In this document: positions 1-10,882 of the stretch, in pieces
How positions within the stretch are numbered: position 1 is the stretch's first letter
Layout: every line of letters starts with the position of its first letter
Assembly (NCBI RefSeq): GCF_003473485.1
Contig: NC_053045.1
Location: 60,306,494-60,370,493, forward strand
Source of the DNA: Medicago truncatula
Lineage: Eukaryota > Streptophyta > Magnoliopsida > Fabales > Fabaceae
Direction: 5' to 3'
Length of the DNA: 64,000 bases
Translations under genes and position numbers: made by a program
Notes under the pieces: model-generated
Seen by the model: the letters and a program-made list of their open reading frames with translations, nothing else
Told to the model about the DNA's origin: nothing
Databases searched by the model: none

Positions 1-513
1 AAAACTTACCATCAAAACATACCCTTAGAAGAGTTAAGTCCTGATTTAGCCAACAGATATTTTCCCTGGATAACTTAGACAAAACATAATAAAAGACACA
101 GTTTTGTTCTTATTTATCTTTTCCATTCTACTTTTCTAGTAGAATCAAACTGTACTACATTTTTACCTCATTTTCAATTCAATTCTAAAAATAGACCTAA
201 CACTTAAAAGAAAATACATGGTTCAGTTCCATTCTAATTTCTAACATGTCAATCAAATACTATCTTAAGTTCACAAAAAATGCACCATCAATCTAACAAT
301 TTTTTTTTTTTTGCAACAACGCTACTAATTCTCAAGGATCTTCAACACTAGAACGAATAGTTTTCATGATGTAAACTAGGTTTTAGCACCAAAAAAAACT
401 AATAGAGATTTTGATAATGCAACAAAAATGATAGAATTCTCAGAAATTTGAAAAGCAAGACATGTAGTTTATTGATTGTATAAATTTGAAGCAAATTGAG
501 AGAATTGAATTAC

Positions 514-852
514 CTTGGGATCGAAACGCATTTGCCAGACTTCAGAAGGAGGAGCTTCAAGAGTAGCGATAGTGGCATTAGAATCAACATCAAAGACACG
601 AACAAAGCTATCAAGAGAAGAAGAAGCGGCAATTGAGCCGAGAGGGTGAGCAGCGACGGAAGCGACGCCGAGACAGTGGCCGGTGTTGGTGCGTTCGAGA
701 ACAAGGTCATCGGATTTCCATAGGCGTACCGTTTCGTCGAGGGAGCCGGTGAGAAGGAGAGGTGGTCGGGTGGCGGTTGCCGGTGCCCATGTGACTGCCC
801 AAACGGAGTCGTCGTGAGCGTTGTCTATCGATTTGATTCCGGCGAGTTTCAT
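514..852 (-). CDS. VIP3: VIP3/SKI8-type WD40 repeat protein, first coding exon (gene continues beyond the left edge)
   Basis: The exon encodes 113 residues starting MKLAGIKSI at 852. It shows the first two WD40 blades, with GSLDETVRLW and SSSLDSFVRVFDV as the typical strand ends, and stops at ...WQMRFDPK with a clean donor (AAG then GTAATT) at 514/513. The exon length is a multiple of three. The sequence agrees with my memory of Arabidopsis VIP3, about 320 residues with seven blades, so roughly one third of the gene is here; positions 1-513 are intron. VIP3 is known as a subunit of the Paf1 transcription-elongation complex and, as SKI8, of the cytoplasmic Ski complex that feeds RNA to the exosome. 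Two TGGGCC/T site II elements lie upstream at about 939-944 and 963-968, common in promoters of housekeeping and growth genes. Identity is very sure; the rest of the gene cannot be checked. Confidence 0.95.
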
Positions 853-1360
853 TGCAACTGTTGTAAATTCTTTGCTCTTTTGCTCTCTACTACACAGTGA
901 GTGAAGTGATGCAGCTTTTCAACTCTACTTCACTTCGTTGGGCCTCTCTCTATTAGTTGCCAAGCCCATTCACATATTTCTTGTGTTTTTTTAGTCATAT
1001 AAAGTTGTTACATTTTTTTTCTTAGAAAATTGCTTTTTTGTTATTATAAATATAAGGAAGCATTCCTTTGAATCCTTGCACAACGATCTTCCATTGAAAA
1101 ATAGAAAATATAAGAGAGAGAACATTGATTATTATTAATTAATTAAAAAATTGTAGTTGGTGGTCGAACAAGTGGCCATGTGTGTGAATTGTAAACTGAA
1201 AAGCAATTTTTCAGCTGTTGTTGGTTTGCAGAACGGTAGTTAACTATGTTAAGAGCTTTTTAGTAAATTATATGTGTCATTGTGATGTTATCAATGTCAG
1301 AAAAGCAATTTTCTTTTTCTTATGCTAAATTGTATTTTTTTAATGTTTATTTATGCTTCA

Positions 1361-1410
1361 AAAAATGAAGATAAAATATTTTTTGAGAGGAAAAATGAAG
1401 ATAAAATATT
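1361..1410 (-). repeat. Micro-insertion flanked by a 20-bp direct repeat
   Basis: The repeat AAAAATGAAGATAAAATATT occurs at 1361-1380 and 1391-1410. Between them lie only TTTTGAGAGG, which reads CCTCTCAAAA on the minus strand. It is a weak member of the poly(A) micro-insertion class in this window, because the A run is short; a plain 30-bp tandem duplication is equally possible. Confidence 0.4.
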
Positions 1411-1565
1411 ATTTTGCTGTATAAATTTTTGAAGCTAATAAGAATATACGACCAATCTTGTAAAAAAAAAAAGTGACCAAAGTAGTTGGGTTAATGATTA
1501 ATGTTTCGAGACATTTGAGCTTTTGTATTCAATTAATTTTTGTGTCAATTAATACAGTCAGCTCA

Positions 1566-1630
1566 CACATTCGAACCCTGACCTCTACATATAGTATGTA
1601 TTATCTTTAATAACTAAGCTAAGTTCACGA
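1566..1630 (-). repeat. tRNA-like SINE scar
   Basis: On the minus strand a box A-like stretch (CTTAGCTTAGTTATT, 1609-1623) precedes a box B-like GGGTTCGAA (within 1568-1581), spaced about as in tRNA-derived SINE promoters. No tail or target duplication is visible. A plus-strand GGTTCAAACCC near 1708 may be another scrap of the same kind. Confidence 0.35.
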
Positions 1631-1925
1631 GACGTGTTAATTTTTTTTTGGTCTTAAATAAAGTGGTAATCCACTGAAATTAAACTCACACACAATTGTG
1701 AGGTTCTAGGTTCAAACCCGAATCACGACGTCTGGCCTTACAATTTTGACATTTGCCAATTGAGCTTGGACTAGACACAATTAATTTTTACTTGAGTAAA
1801 TATTGCCCAAAACAATATACTGTAGATGATTTATTCAAGTAAAAATTAAAGGGCAAGTGGGCAAAAATCAAACGTTTGTTAGCTCCCCGTGGTAAATTGG
1901 TAGAGTAAACGATAAAGGGGAAGGA

Positions 1926-1933
1926 AAACCCTA
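1926..1933 (+). promoter_or_regulatory. telo-box (AAACCCTA) in the LYAR-type promoter
   Basis: The motif lies about 105 bp before the start codon. Telo-boxes are typical of plant genes for ribosome biogenesis and translation, which suits the expected nucleolar role of this gene. It is a short motif, so chance cannot be excluded. Confidence 0.45.
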
Positions 1934-1977
1934 GCATAGCAGCATAGCTTGGCACCCCCAATCAGGTTAACGCCAGT

Positions 1978-2055
1978 CGCATTGAAACCAAACCAAGCCA
2001 TCGTTTTACCTTTTTGTTCAAATCAAAGCAAAGACTATGGTTTGGTTTCAATGCG
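1978..2055. promoter_or_regulatory. 18-bp perfect inverted repeat around the LYAR start codon
   Basis: Positions 1978-1995 (CGCATTGAAACCAAACCA) are the exact reverse complement of 2038-2055, and the stem extends by one T-A pair (1977/2056). The loop is about 42 nt (1996-2037). The A of the ATG is the last loop base and TG begins the stem. If the transcript starts upstream of 1978, the start codon sits at the base of the loop in a strong hairpin that covers the first six codons. Confidence 0.8.
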
Positions 2056-5000
2056 AAGACTGTGGAGACAACCTCAAAAAACCTAAGTTGCCCAATCACT
2101 TCCGATCATGCCCCGCCAACAAGGTTCGTTCTTATTCAATTCATGTTCATTTCATTAATTAATTAATTATACCATGCTTAATTTTTCCGTTGTTTATGCT
2201 ATGCAGCTTTCGTGCATTGACTGTGGACAAATGTTTGGTCGAGACACTGTTCAGAACCACACACAGTGTATTACAGAAGCGGTGAGAATCACCTTTATGC
2301 CTTATCTTTGTCAATTAATAATTATAGACTAGGACCCTGTTTGGATAAACAACTTAATTTGCACCTTTTAGCATAACACTTATCACAATAAGCTCTTTCT
2401 ATAACCAAAGATGAATTTAATTATAAGTTGTTTTCATAAGCTATATGAACATGTCATAAGCTGTTTTCATAAGTTTTCCCCAACAGTCTCACAAATACTT
2501 ATGCCAGTATGTAAGCTCAAATAAGCCAATCCTAAAATGCCCTAGGTTGTTACATTTGAACCTATTTTGAATTTAGCTCTCTAAAATGAGAAAATCACGT
2601 TTTTATTTTTATTTTTTTTTAATTTTAACTAACTCACAATTATGTCATAATGAACCTCTAATATCCATCCTTAACATTGTTAATCAATGGTTGATAATGC
2701 TTACTTCAACTCTATAGTGAGTTACTCACTCTAGAGGAGTCTGGTCATTTATTTTCCTATGTAAATAAATTATGGGTTGTTTCCCCCCTTAATTCAGCTT
2801 CTCAATTGGTTGGACTTTTGTGAAAAGGGTACCTATCTGTTGTGGGATAGGGTTTACTCGTCGGCGTCGCTATTTCTTCCTGAATGTGGCTAGGATCTTG
2901 TTCAAAGTTTCCTTTAACTTAGGATTATCATTTCTTCCTCATATCATTATAGTCATGGAGTTAAGATTGTTAACTCATCTTTTAACTACTTTAGGGCATT
3001 CTAGTTTCTACTAAAGGCGTAAAATGTATTTCTGAGATATCACTTCTAGTATTTGACTCGAAGAAACTATCAATTTGGTCCCTAAACTATCTTTCTCTCA
3101 AATTTGGTCCCTGAACTATGAAAATGAAATTAAAATTTCCTAAACTATTATCAATCTATCAAATTAGTCCCTAAATTATCACTCTCTTCTATTTTGTAAG
3201 TAGTTGGGGGACTGACTGGATGATTTATATTATTTTAAGGCTGTTTGTTATATTTCAATAGTTCAGGGACCAAATCGGAGAGAGAGAGAGAGTGATAGTT
3301 TAAGGACCAAATTGAAGGTTTATTCTATTTGACTGCACTTTATTAGTCTGGTCTACATTTAATTTTGCCAGCATATTGAATTTTTATGTTAAGTTCAAAC
3401 TTTAAAATGTACCACAATCTTTTTTTTTTGTTGAGAGAGAAATATATAACGATCTTATTTTCTCCACTTTACTGGCTCATTTTGCTTTGATTTTCAGGAA
3501 AAGTATGGTCCAAAAGGCCAAGGAAAAACTTTGAATGCTGCAGCTTCCAAGCCTATCAAAGATGGCAAACAAAGGCCAGTAGTTGATATTAATGTGGGTT
3601 TATCTGAACGACCTCCGTGGTTCTGTAGGTATATACTCTATGCGATACACTTTCTAGCTAGCACTATAGTCACTAGTGACATTCAAATTACAGAGAAAAT
3701 GTTATTTGAGATGCTGTATTATGTTTTAAAAATTTATAAGAGAGAAACATAATTATCATGGTCTACATATCCTGTTCTGATGGGAGTTGGGCTTTTAAGT
3801 CCTTGCATTCTTGAGTCCTCCTATTATTTCTGATGGTTCATGCGATCATAAATGGGGCAGGACAACTATCTAAATCTTTTATGTAAATGTAAACATAGGA
3901 TGTAGAAAGTTAGCTGGGCTTTTTTTAACTTATGGTTGAATTATCTAGTGACCATGCTTACGTTTGACGTAAAATCATGTGAATCATACATCGGCATTGA
4001 ACCTTTATTTTTTTAAACAAATGGGTTTTTGAGGTATGATTCTCTCTATTACAATACTTACAGCTGTAAATGATAGTCTTAATCAGTTAAGAGTCTAAAC
4101 CGGTTATTAGCCTGCAAGTCTCTTGTGGTTGTGGATCAAGGTCTGTTTGTGAATGTACATGATGTTAGTCTTAATCAGTTAAGATTCTAAACTGGTTATT
4201 AGCCTGCAAGTCTCTTGTGGATCAAGGTTTATTTATGAAAGTGCATGATATTAGTCTTAATCAGTTAAGAGTCTAAACCAGTTATTAGCTTGCAAGTCTC
4301 TTGTGGATTAAGGTCTGTTTGTGAAAGTGCATGCTAGTAGAGTTCCAAATACATTTCTTAGTTTAATTGGTTACATTTATTCTTTGAATAATTTGCACTA
4401 CCGCATGTTATTTACTTTTTTTCCTTTTTAAAATTTTCGATTGTAAATGTTATGAGTGTCAACTACCAAAAAAGGCATATTGTAGTGGTCTGAGACTATT
4501 TTGTAATAAAAAAGCAAGAGATGATTCTCTTTACCAATTGTTATTTTTCTTCTAGATATTATCTCACTCTTATAGTTTGGTCTTATTAATTATGCTCTAC
4601 TTATTTGTTGCTTTGCAGTCTTTGCAATACAAAAGCTACCAGTAAGCAAGCACTTCTTCTCCATGCTGAAGGAAAGAAACACGGGGCGAAAGCCCGAATG
4701 TTCCATGCTTCGAAGCAACCACCAGTCCAGACAGATAATTCTGCCCCTGATGCAAAGGATGCAGTGGAGACAGCTTCTAATGGTATGTCAAAAGATGACA
4801 AAATTGCAGAGCAGCCAAAGTTGCACGAGTCGTCTGAACAAAATAACCTGAAACCGGGGAATGAAGTTTCTTCTGAAAAGAAAAAGAGGAAACGTGAAGC
4901 ATTAGAGGGTGATGTTATTAAAAAAAGCAAGAATGACACATCAGTTGACGCGGAAAATGGGGAAGTAATTCAGGGCGAGAAAGCAAGAGAGAGGAAAATA

Positions 5001-5537
5001 AAGTGGAAGAAGTTTATCAAAGCAGCCTTGAAATCTGTATGTGTGTTGAATTTTGGAACATCCTTTCTTGTTTTCTGTTTATTCTAAGCATGGTATGGTC
5101 ATATAGAGATAGTGAATGACTTTTAAGGGGGACTCAAGTATAGTTTCTAAAATTGCATTTTTAATGAACTTCCCCATAAAATTTAGTAAGTTTTTTATAT
5201 TTTTTGTACATATAATTTTCCTACGGTAGATAGTGTCCTTATTGTTTTACTTGTGGCAGCATCCTGATGGATTGAAGATGAAGAAACTGAGAAAAGTTGT
5301 CTTCAAAGCACTGAAGGAATCTAGCATTGTGGTAAATGAAAATGAATTGAGCGAGGCGATTGAGCAGAAGGTATGTCATTGTCCATCTAGTGAGTTGTGC
5401 TTCTGTTAAATTGTCCTTTAGTAATAATTTTAATAAATAATGTCAATTTTCTTACGTTAAACTTTTGCTTACAGATAAACTCCAGCTCCAACTTTGCAGT
5501 TGAGAACAAGCATGTGCGATTAGTGGTCAAAGATTGA
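2037..5537 (+). CDS. LYAR-type C2HC zinc-finger nucleolar protein, 6 exons
   Basis: Exons are 2037-2123, 2207-2281, 3498-3628, 4619-5036, 5260-5370 and 5475-5537. All junctions are GT-AG and the phases close to 294 residues. The protein starts [18 protein letters not shown], with two LYAR-type fingers in exons 1-2 (CxxC...H...C, and [21 protein letters not shown]), a third C2H2 finger across exons 3-4 ([25 protein letters not shown] as a split motif), a lysine-rich low-complexity region and a C-terminal basic helix ([12 protein letters not shown]). The family (Arabidopsis AT2G19385, animal LYAR) is nucleolar and linked to pre-rRNA processing; that role is from the family. Intron 2 carries a MITE and intron 3 a three-copy tandem repeat. 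The start codon is held in an inverted repeat. Confidence 0.93.
3065..3321. mobile_element. Small MITE in LYAR intron 2
   Basis: The left end carries AATTTGGTCCCTAAACTATC and the right end its imperfect reverse complement (GATAGTTTAAGGACCAAATT), about 30 bp of inverted repeat around a 200-bp core. No clear target duplication is seen. The TTTGGTCC end motif is common in legume MULE-like MITEs. Confidence 0.55.
4075..4338. repeat. Three-copy tandem repeat, 86-92 bp unit, in LYAR intron 3
   Basis: Units begin AGTCTTAATCAGTTAAGA at 4075 and 4253 and with one change at 4167, and share a stretch around GCAAGTCTCTTGTGGA. The first unit carries an extra GGTTGT. The copies are nearly identical, so the array is fairly recent. 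Confidence 0.85.
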
Positions 5538-5937
5538 ACATTCCTGTTGGAGATGTCATGACCAAGAGTCGTTAATTTTTGTCTGCAATTGTTTGATAAA
5601 CATTTGTCCCTCAAAAGTATCTCCTAGAATTTATGTGTGAACGGATATTTTTATTTTTTTTTTGAAAGTGTGGATAATTTATTGGTTTGTTGGTGCAAAA
5701 TTCAGTTAATATCTTGTTTTTAAACAAAAGAGAATATTTAGATGAAGATTCCGTTGGTTTGTATGCTCAATTACAAGTACCACACAGTGATTTGGGTGCT
5801 TTTATGGCCAATCGTATTAGAGAGCATGATCAGATTTTTATTTTGTTTTATTCTATTTACTTAGTTTAATTTTGTCCTTTTATAGGTGCAGTTATTCATA
5901 TCTTACAATAAAAGTAGAACCTGATGAACATTCTTAT
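5538..5937. other. 3' flank of the LYAR-type gene
   Basis: AT-rich sequence after the stop codon that should hold the 3' UTR. An open frame of 60 codons at 5687-5869 has no recognisable features. Nothing else is seen before the MULE target duplication at 5938. Confidence 0.4.
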
Positions 5938-5947
5938 ATCAATTATT

Positions 5948-7141
5948 GAGTAAATAGGCAATTATTCATGAAATTGTACGACGTTAATCAATTTATCCCC
6001 TCTGTCAAATTTACGTTTTGCAAATGCCCCCACTTATGTGCAAAATGCCCTATGAATTTGAAAATTTATATATATAATTTTTCTTATCCTTGACTCAAAA
6101 GATATTTAAGACAAACAATTGGCAATTAACTCTAATATTTAAACTCTACAATATTACAATCTAGTATTACAATTAACATTTGAATCCTTTATTACAATTC
6201 AATATTTCTGATAACAAAAAGCAAAATAATATAATAATCTATAACCATTTTGTAATACTTTATTAGATATGGAAATCCAAACTTAATAATATTTCGTTTG
6301 TGAATACAATGAGCACGTGGCAATCAACATAAGCATTGCCCTATGGAGCCTAACACTATTTGACAATATTGATGTGTTTGACACCTATGTTAGGAGTCAT
6401 AAGCTAGAATTCCAAAAAAAAAATATCAATTCAACGTTGTTTTGATAGAAAAATAAGAAGTTCAAAATACCCATTAGGTAGGATTGCATATATGGATACA
6501 AAACGGGATTAACCAGCTATATTATGACTCTACTTTGTAGTGTTCTTATGATGTGTTAGACATCCGATTATTATGTTATTAGGATGAAGTTATTATGTTA
6601 TTAGGCAGCAGTTATTATTAAGAAGTTATTGAATAAATATGGAAATCAAATGAAAAACCAGTATGCATTTTATTTGAGACGAGATATTGGTTTGGGAGAG
6701 ACCAAACTCCCAAATTCTTGGAGGGAGAGACCCAAAACTCTCAATTTTCTAGGGAACCCATTGTATCATCAATAAAAGTAAGTTATATATTTATGCTATA
6801 TTTCTATATTTGGTACCAGTTTCTATCATGATAATTAAGAGAATGCGTCTTAAATAACTTAAATGTTAAAGCTAACTGCTAATAGTTTTCCTTTAATATC
6901 TTTTGAGTCAAGTATAAGAAAAAATAATATAAATTTTCAAGTTCAAGGGGCATTTTGCACATAAGTGCAAAACTTCAGGGGGGGTTATTTGCAAAACGCC
7001 ATGTTACCTAACAAAATAATTTGACTGAGGGGGTAAATTGATAAACGTTGTGCAATTTTAGGGGGTAATTGAAGTTTTGTTAATGTTAGAGGGATAATTG
7101 ACGAAACTTATAATTTCGGAGGGATAGTTACCTATTTACTC
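5948..7141. mobile_element. Non-autonomous MULE-like element with 10-bp target duplication
   Basis: The ends are GAGTAAATAGG and CCTATTTACTC, and inverted similarity extends inward for roughly 150 bp on each side (for example GCAAAATGCCC near 6041 against GGGCATTTTGCACAT near 6950). It is flanked by ATCAATTATT at 5938-5947 and 7142-7151. Long inverted repeats and a 9-10 bp duplication fit the Mutator superfamily. There is no transposase frame. The middle (about 6550-6830) resembles retrotransposon LTR sequence with a TTTGGTACCAG tail, perhaps a captured or inserted fragment. Confidence 0.85.
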
Positions 7142-7151
7142 ATCAATTATT

Positions 7152-8160
7152 AATGTAATTACTTTATATGTACAAATTGGAACGTGCGGACTCACGGGTT
7201 TGATCTCTGACTCTAGCGTATAAAAAGAATTAGGTTAACAATCAAAAAACAAAATAAGTAAATCATTTTTAATTTCTGTATAATGTAAATCATTTTTATT
7301 AAAATGTTATGTAAATATAATTTAACTATTTCAAATTTAAGATGAAATTGCTAAATTAAAATATTAAATGGTTATGTTATTAAGTTAATGATATTTTAAG
7401 GTTATACCTTAATTCAGTGACGGAGCTAGAAATTTTGGATAGTGGGGTCATCATATATATAAATTTGTAACAAAGAATACATAAGATTGCAATCGTAAAA
7501 TTTAAATTTAAAATAATGGAATTTAATTGTAAAATTTAAATTTAAAATAACGGGATTTTAGATTTACCTCTTAGAAAATAAGTAATGAAGGAATGTATAG
7601 TAGAATAAAGGGAAAAGAGGATTTAAGAGACAAGATTAGAAAATAAAAGGAGGAGAAGGAGAAGGAAGACTAGACCGGGTGTGAGTTTAGTATTGTTTCT
7701 TTGGTCGTGGAACCAGGATCGCAAGTTTCCACTTCTTTTGATGCGGAGCATGTTTGGATTGTTGTTTGTTATAATAAAGAAAACATGTCATGCTAATTGG
7801 TGTTTTTGGAAAATTTTTTACGAAAAAAAAAGGTAAATTTTGTATTAAAATAAAGCTTTGATTTAGAGAGTGGCGACACAAGTTCTAAGATATTTGATTG
7901 TTTATTGTTAAAAAGTTAGTTGGTTGAAATTCACATATTTGGTAATTTAGTTTTTTAAATATAAAATGACATAAAAGTATATAATTATCTGTGTGAAGAA
8001 AATAATTTTTTTTTATCTAATTCTCCAATCCATCCTTTTTCCTCTAAAATGGGAGATTAAAAAAAAAAACAATATCTATGATAAGTATATGTGTCAAGAT
8101 GTTGTACATATACTTCCTCTGAAATGGCAAGAGGTATCATATTTATCTACACCAATTGAA
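7152..8160. other. Intergenic AT-rich sequence with transposon scraps
   Basis: No gene is seen. A CAGTGACGGAGCTAGAAATT end-like motif lies near 7416, and a short duplicated tract (AAAATTTAAATTTAAAATAA at 7498 and 7531) follows. Both look like decayed repeats. Confidence 0.4.
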
Positions 8161-8167
8161 ATTCACA

Positions 8168-8298
8168 TTGAGCTGCCATTTTGTTTACCTACTAGTCGAG
8201 ATACCCGTGCTACAGCATAGTGATTTTATTTTTTTTGAGCTGCCATTTTGTTTACCTACTAGTCGAGATACCTGCGCTTGGCATAGTGATTTTTTTTG
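8168..8298. repeat. Two-copy tandem repeat, 70-bp unit
   Basis: The stretch TTGAGCTGCCATTTTGTTTA through the GCATAGTGATTTT end is present at about 8168 and again at about 8238 with a few substitutions. It contains CTACTAGTCGAGATACC, which looks like a transposon end piece. Confidence 0.75.
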
Positions 8299-8392
8299 TC
8301 CATGGCGAAAATATATAAAGTATTTAAAGCATAATAATGTATATATTGATCGGTAGTAATGAAAAATTATAAAATAATTAAATTTTAATATG

Positions 8393-8398
<6 letters not shown>

Positions 8399-8428
<30 letters not shown>
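8399..8428. repeat. (TA)n microsatellite
   Basis: Uninterrupted TA repeat of about 15 units. Confidence 0.95.
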
Positions 8429-8431
<3 letters not shown>

Positions 8432-8435
8432 TTTT

Positions 8436-9660
8436 AGTATTGACGATATTAAAAAAGCTAATAAATAAAAATAATCATAGTTTTTATTTACTAATTTGTT
8501 TTAGTGTGAAAAATACTAATAAGCATCCCGTAAAAAATCATAACTAATGTATTATATAATATTGTTATCGTAAAATATATTTCATAACTAAACATATGCT
8601 CCTTCAAAAAAAAAAAACATATGCTAACATATTCCCGTAAAAAAAAATACAGTGAGATATTTTTTTTTTAATATATAGTCTATACACCCATATATATTTT
8701 ATCAATATATATAGTTCTCATTAGATTTCAGAAATAAGAATATATTAATATATTCCCGTAAAACAAACATATACTCATATATATTTTTTTATTAATATAC
8801 AGTCCATACACCCACGTATACTTTATTAATATATTAATAAAACTTAGGCAGTCGCGGTGTTTAAATAAAGATATTAAAAAAAACTAATTAAAACCGATCA
8901 CTAGTTATAGTTACTAAAATGGGTCCCGTGTTACAATTGTACACTCCAATGATTTTTTTAGTGATACATTTAAAAAAAAAAAAAAACGGAAAAAATTGAA
9001 GTATGATTAATCATAGTATATTATAATATTGTTCTTGTTTTAGTATTGACGATATTAAAAAAGCTAATAAATGAAAATACATTTCATAAATAAATATTAT
9101 ATGCTAACATATTCCCGTAAAAAAATATATAGTGAGATATATTTTTGTTAAGATATAGTTCATATACTCATTTGTATTTTATCAATATATAGTTCCCATT
9201 AAATTTCAGAAATAAGAATATATCAATATATTCTCATAAAACAAACATATACTCATATATATGTTTATTAATATATAGTCCATACACACACATATATTTT
9301 ATTAATATATTAATAAAACTTAGGCAATCGCGGTGTTTAATTAGAGATATTAAAAAAATACTAATTAAAACTGATCACTCATTGTAGTTACTGAAATGGG
9401 TCTCGTATTACAATTGTACACTCCAACGGATTTTTTAGTGATACATTTTAAAAAAACAACAGAAAAAATTGAAGTATGATTAATCATAGTATATTATAAT
9501 ATTGTTCTTGTTTTAGTATTGACGTTATGAACAAAGCTAATAAATAAAAATAATCATAGATTTTATTTACTAATATGTTTAAGTGTGAAAAATATTAATA
9601 TACGTCCCGTGAAAAAACATAATTAACGTATTATATAATAGTGTTATCGTAAAATACAAA
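8436..9660. repeat. Large tandem repeat, two full units and one partial
   Basis: Units start TAGTATTGACGATATTAAAA at 8436 and 9041 and with changes at 9514. Unit 1 is 605 bp. Unit 2 is 473 bp because it lacks an internal segment that unit 1 and unit 3 keep (ending GTTATCGTAAAATA). The repeats share CCCGTAAAA blocks and a TTAGGCARTCGCGGTG core. No coding capacity is seen. Unit 1 carries a poly(A) micro-insertion absent from unit 2. Confidence 0.85.
8591..8625 (+). repeat. Poly(A) micro-insertion with 10-bp target duplication
   Basis: AACATATGCT at 8591-8600 and 8616-8625 flanks the 15-nt insert CCTTCAAAAAAAAAA. The matching place in the next tandem unit (around 9097-9110) reads ATATGCTAACATATTCCCG without the insert, so it serves as an empty site. 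Confidence 0.85.
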
Positions 9661-9684
9661 ATCATATTTTGCTATAACAACAAC

Positions 9685-9724
9685 ACTTGTTAGTTTCCTC
9701 TAAAAAAAAAAAAAACTTGTTAGT
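9685..9724 (+). repeat. Poly(A) micro-insertion with 10-bp target duplication
   Basis: ACTTGTTAGT at 9685-9694 and 9715-9724 flanks TTCCTCT plus a run of 13 A. Confidence 0.75.
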
Positions 9725-9954
9725 AAAACCGAATTTAAAATTAGTAGAGAAAATAGAGTTGAAAATAAAGAGAGAAAATGAAAAATGAAGAAAGTTAGTA
9801 AGAAAAAGATAAGAGAGGAGAGTGAGATTGAGAGAGAAAAGTTTGTTATTAAAAAATAAAGGTGAGAGAAATGTTTATTATTAAATAAATAAAGATGAGA
9901 GATAAAAGATTATTATTATAAATAAAGAAAGATGAGAGAGAGAAAAGTTTATTA

Positions 9955-10882
9955 CTACCTCCGTTCCTAAATATATGAGCCTTTTGCAAAAATTGCGGAG
10001 ATTAAGAAAGTTGATTGTAGTTAGGGATGACAATTGGACCCAGACCCAATGGATACCCGCAAAAAATACCCACAATGGGTAGGGTAAAACCCCGCTTTTA
10101 TGGATCTGGGCATGGGTACGGGTAATACCCACAAAATTAAATGGGTATGGGCACGGGTAAGGGTACTATACTGCCCAGACCCGCATACCCGCATATACAT
10201 ATTTATATAATATCATAAATTATTTATTTATTTTTTATGTATCATTAATTAATTTATTTATTAGCTATTTAAGCCTAAACCTAAACTTAAACCAAACAAC
10301 TACTTAATACAATATCAACTCCATCATGCCGGTGTATAATTTTTTAGGAATATTTCGGATGTTTTCTATTTGACTAAATACCACGGTTCATATTATTTTA
10401 TGAGTTAATTTTAAAAAATTGGGATCGTAGTTTTATTTCATTTGTGATGTTTTTTTTTGTTTTTCCATAGTTAAAGTGCGGGTAATGGGTGCGGGTATGG
10501 GTACCTAAGTACCCATAGGGTATGGGGAAGGGGACTAAAGTTGTTGCCCACGAGGGTACGGGCACGGGTACGGATATTTTTTATAAATGCGGGTATGGGG
10601 ACGGACATTGTAGTACCCTACCCATTGGGTACCCATTGCCATCCCTAATTGTAGTATTAAATTTATATATAATTACTATTGTTTTTACAATTTTATCCTT
10701 GAGAGAGAGTTAATTTATGTTTTCAACATAATACTTATTGTTGATTGAGGAAAAAGATGCAAAATAAATAAGGGTAGGTTGGTAAAGAAATAATTAATGT
10801 ACTTGGAAATATCAAAGGAGTCTTATAAAAAGGGACAAATTTTTTTTTTTCAAAATGGTCTTATAATTATGGACGGAGGTAG
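9955..10882. mobile_element. TA-flanked MITE split by a hAT-type element
   Basis: The ends are CTACCTCCGTTCC and GGACGGAGGTAG, with TA at 9953-9954 and 10883-10884. This is the CTCCGTCC type of mariner/Stowaway-like MITE common in plants. Without the nested element the MITE is about 300 bp. Confidence 0.7.
10022..10647. mobile_element. Non-autonomous hAT-type element, 626 bp, 8-bp target duplication
   Basis: The ends are TAGGGATGACAAT and ATTGCCATCCCTA, flanked by ATTGTAGT at 10014-10021 and 10648-10655. An 8-bp duplication is the hAT signature. The inner ends are rich in GGGTA and TACCC repeats (for example GGGTACGGGTA), forming long stem-capable arms. There is no transposase. It sits inside the MITE at 9955-10882, so it is the younger insertion. 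Confidence 0.88.

Larger units (their letters stand above)
853..2036. other. Divergent intergenic region between VIP3 and the LYAR-type gene
   Basis: This 1.2 kb holds both promoters. On the VIP3 side there are site II motifs at 939-944 and 963-968. On the LYAR side a telo-box (AAACCCTA) lies at 1926-1933, about 105 bp before the start codon. Between them are AT-rich sequence, a 20-bp direct repeat separated by 10 bp (1361-1410), and a tRNA-like SINE scar near 1566-1630. No further open frame is convincing. Confidence 0.6.

Noticed and set aside
2331-2560. Possible MITE in LYAR intron 2 with GACCCTGTTTGGATAAACAA end
   Set aside because: Only one end is recognisable and no target duplication was found.
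4601-4939. 112-codon minus-strand open frame
   Set aside because: Antisense shadow of LYAR exon 4.
6550-6830. LTR-like block with a primer-binding-site-like TTTGGTACCAG
   Set aside because: No TG...CA boundaries or 5-bp duplication; kept only as a remark under the MULE.
7498-7553. Repeated TAAAATTTAAATTTAAAATA considered as a micro-insertion
   Set aside because: The separating segment has no A tail and the unit is low-complexity; a simple tandem duplication explains it.
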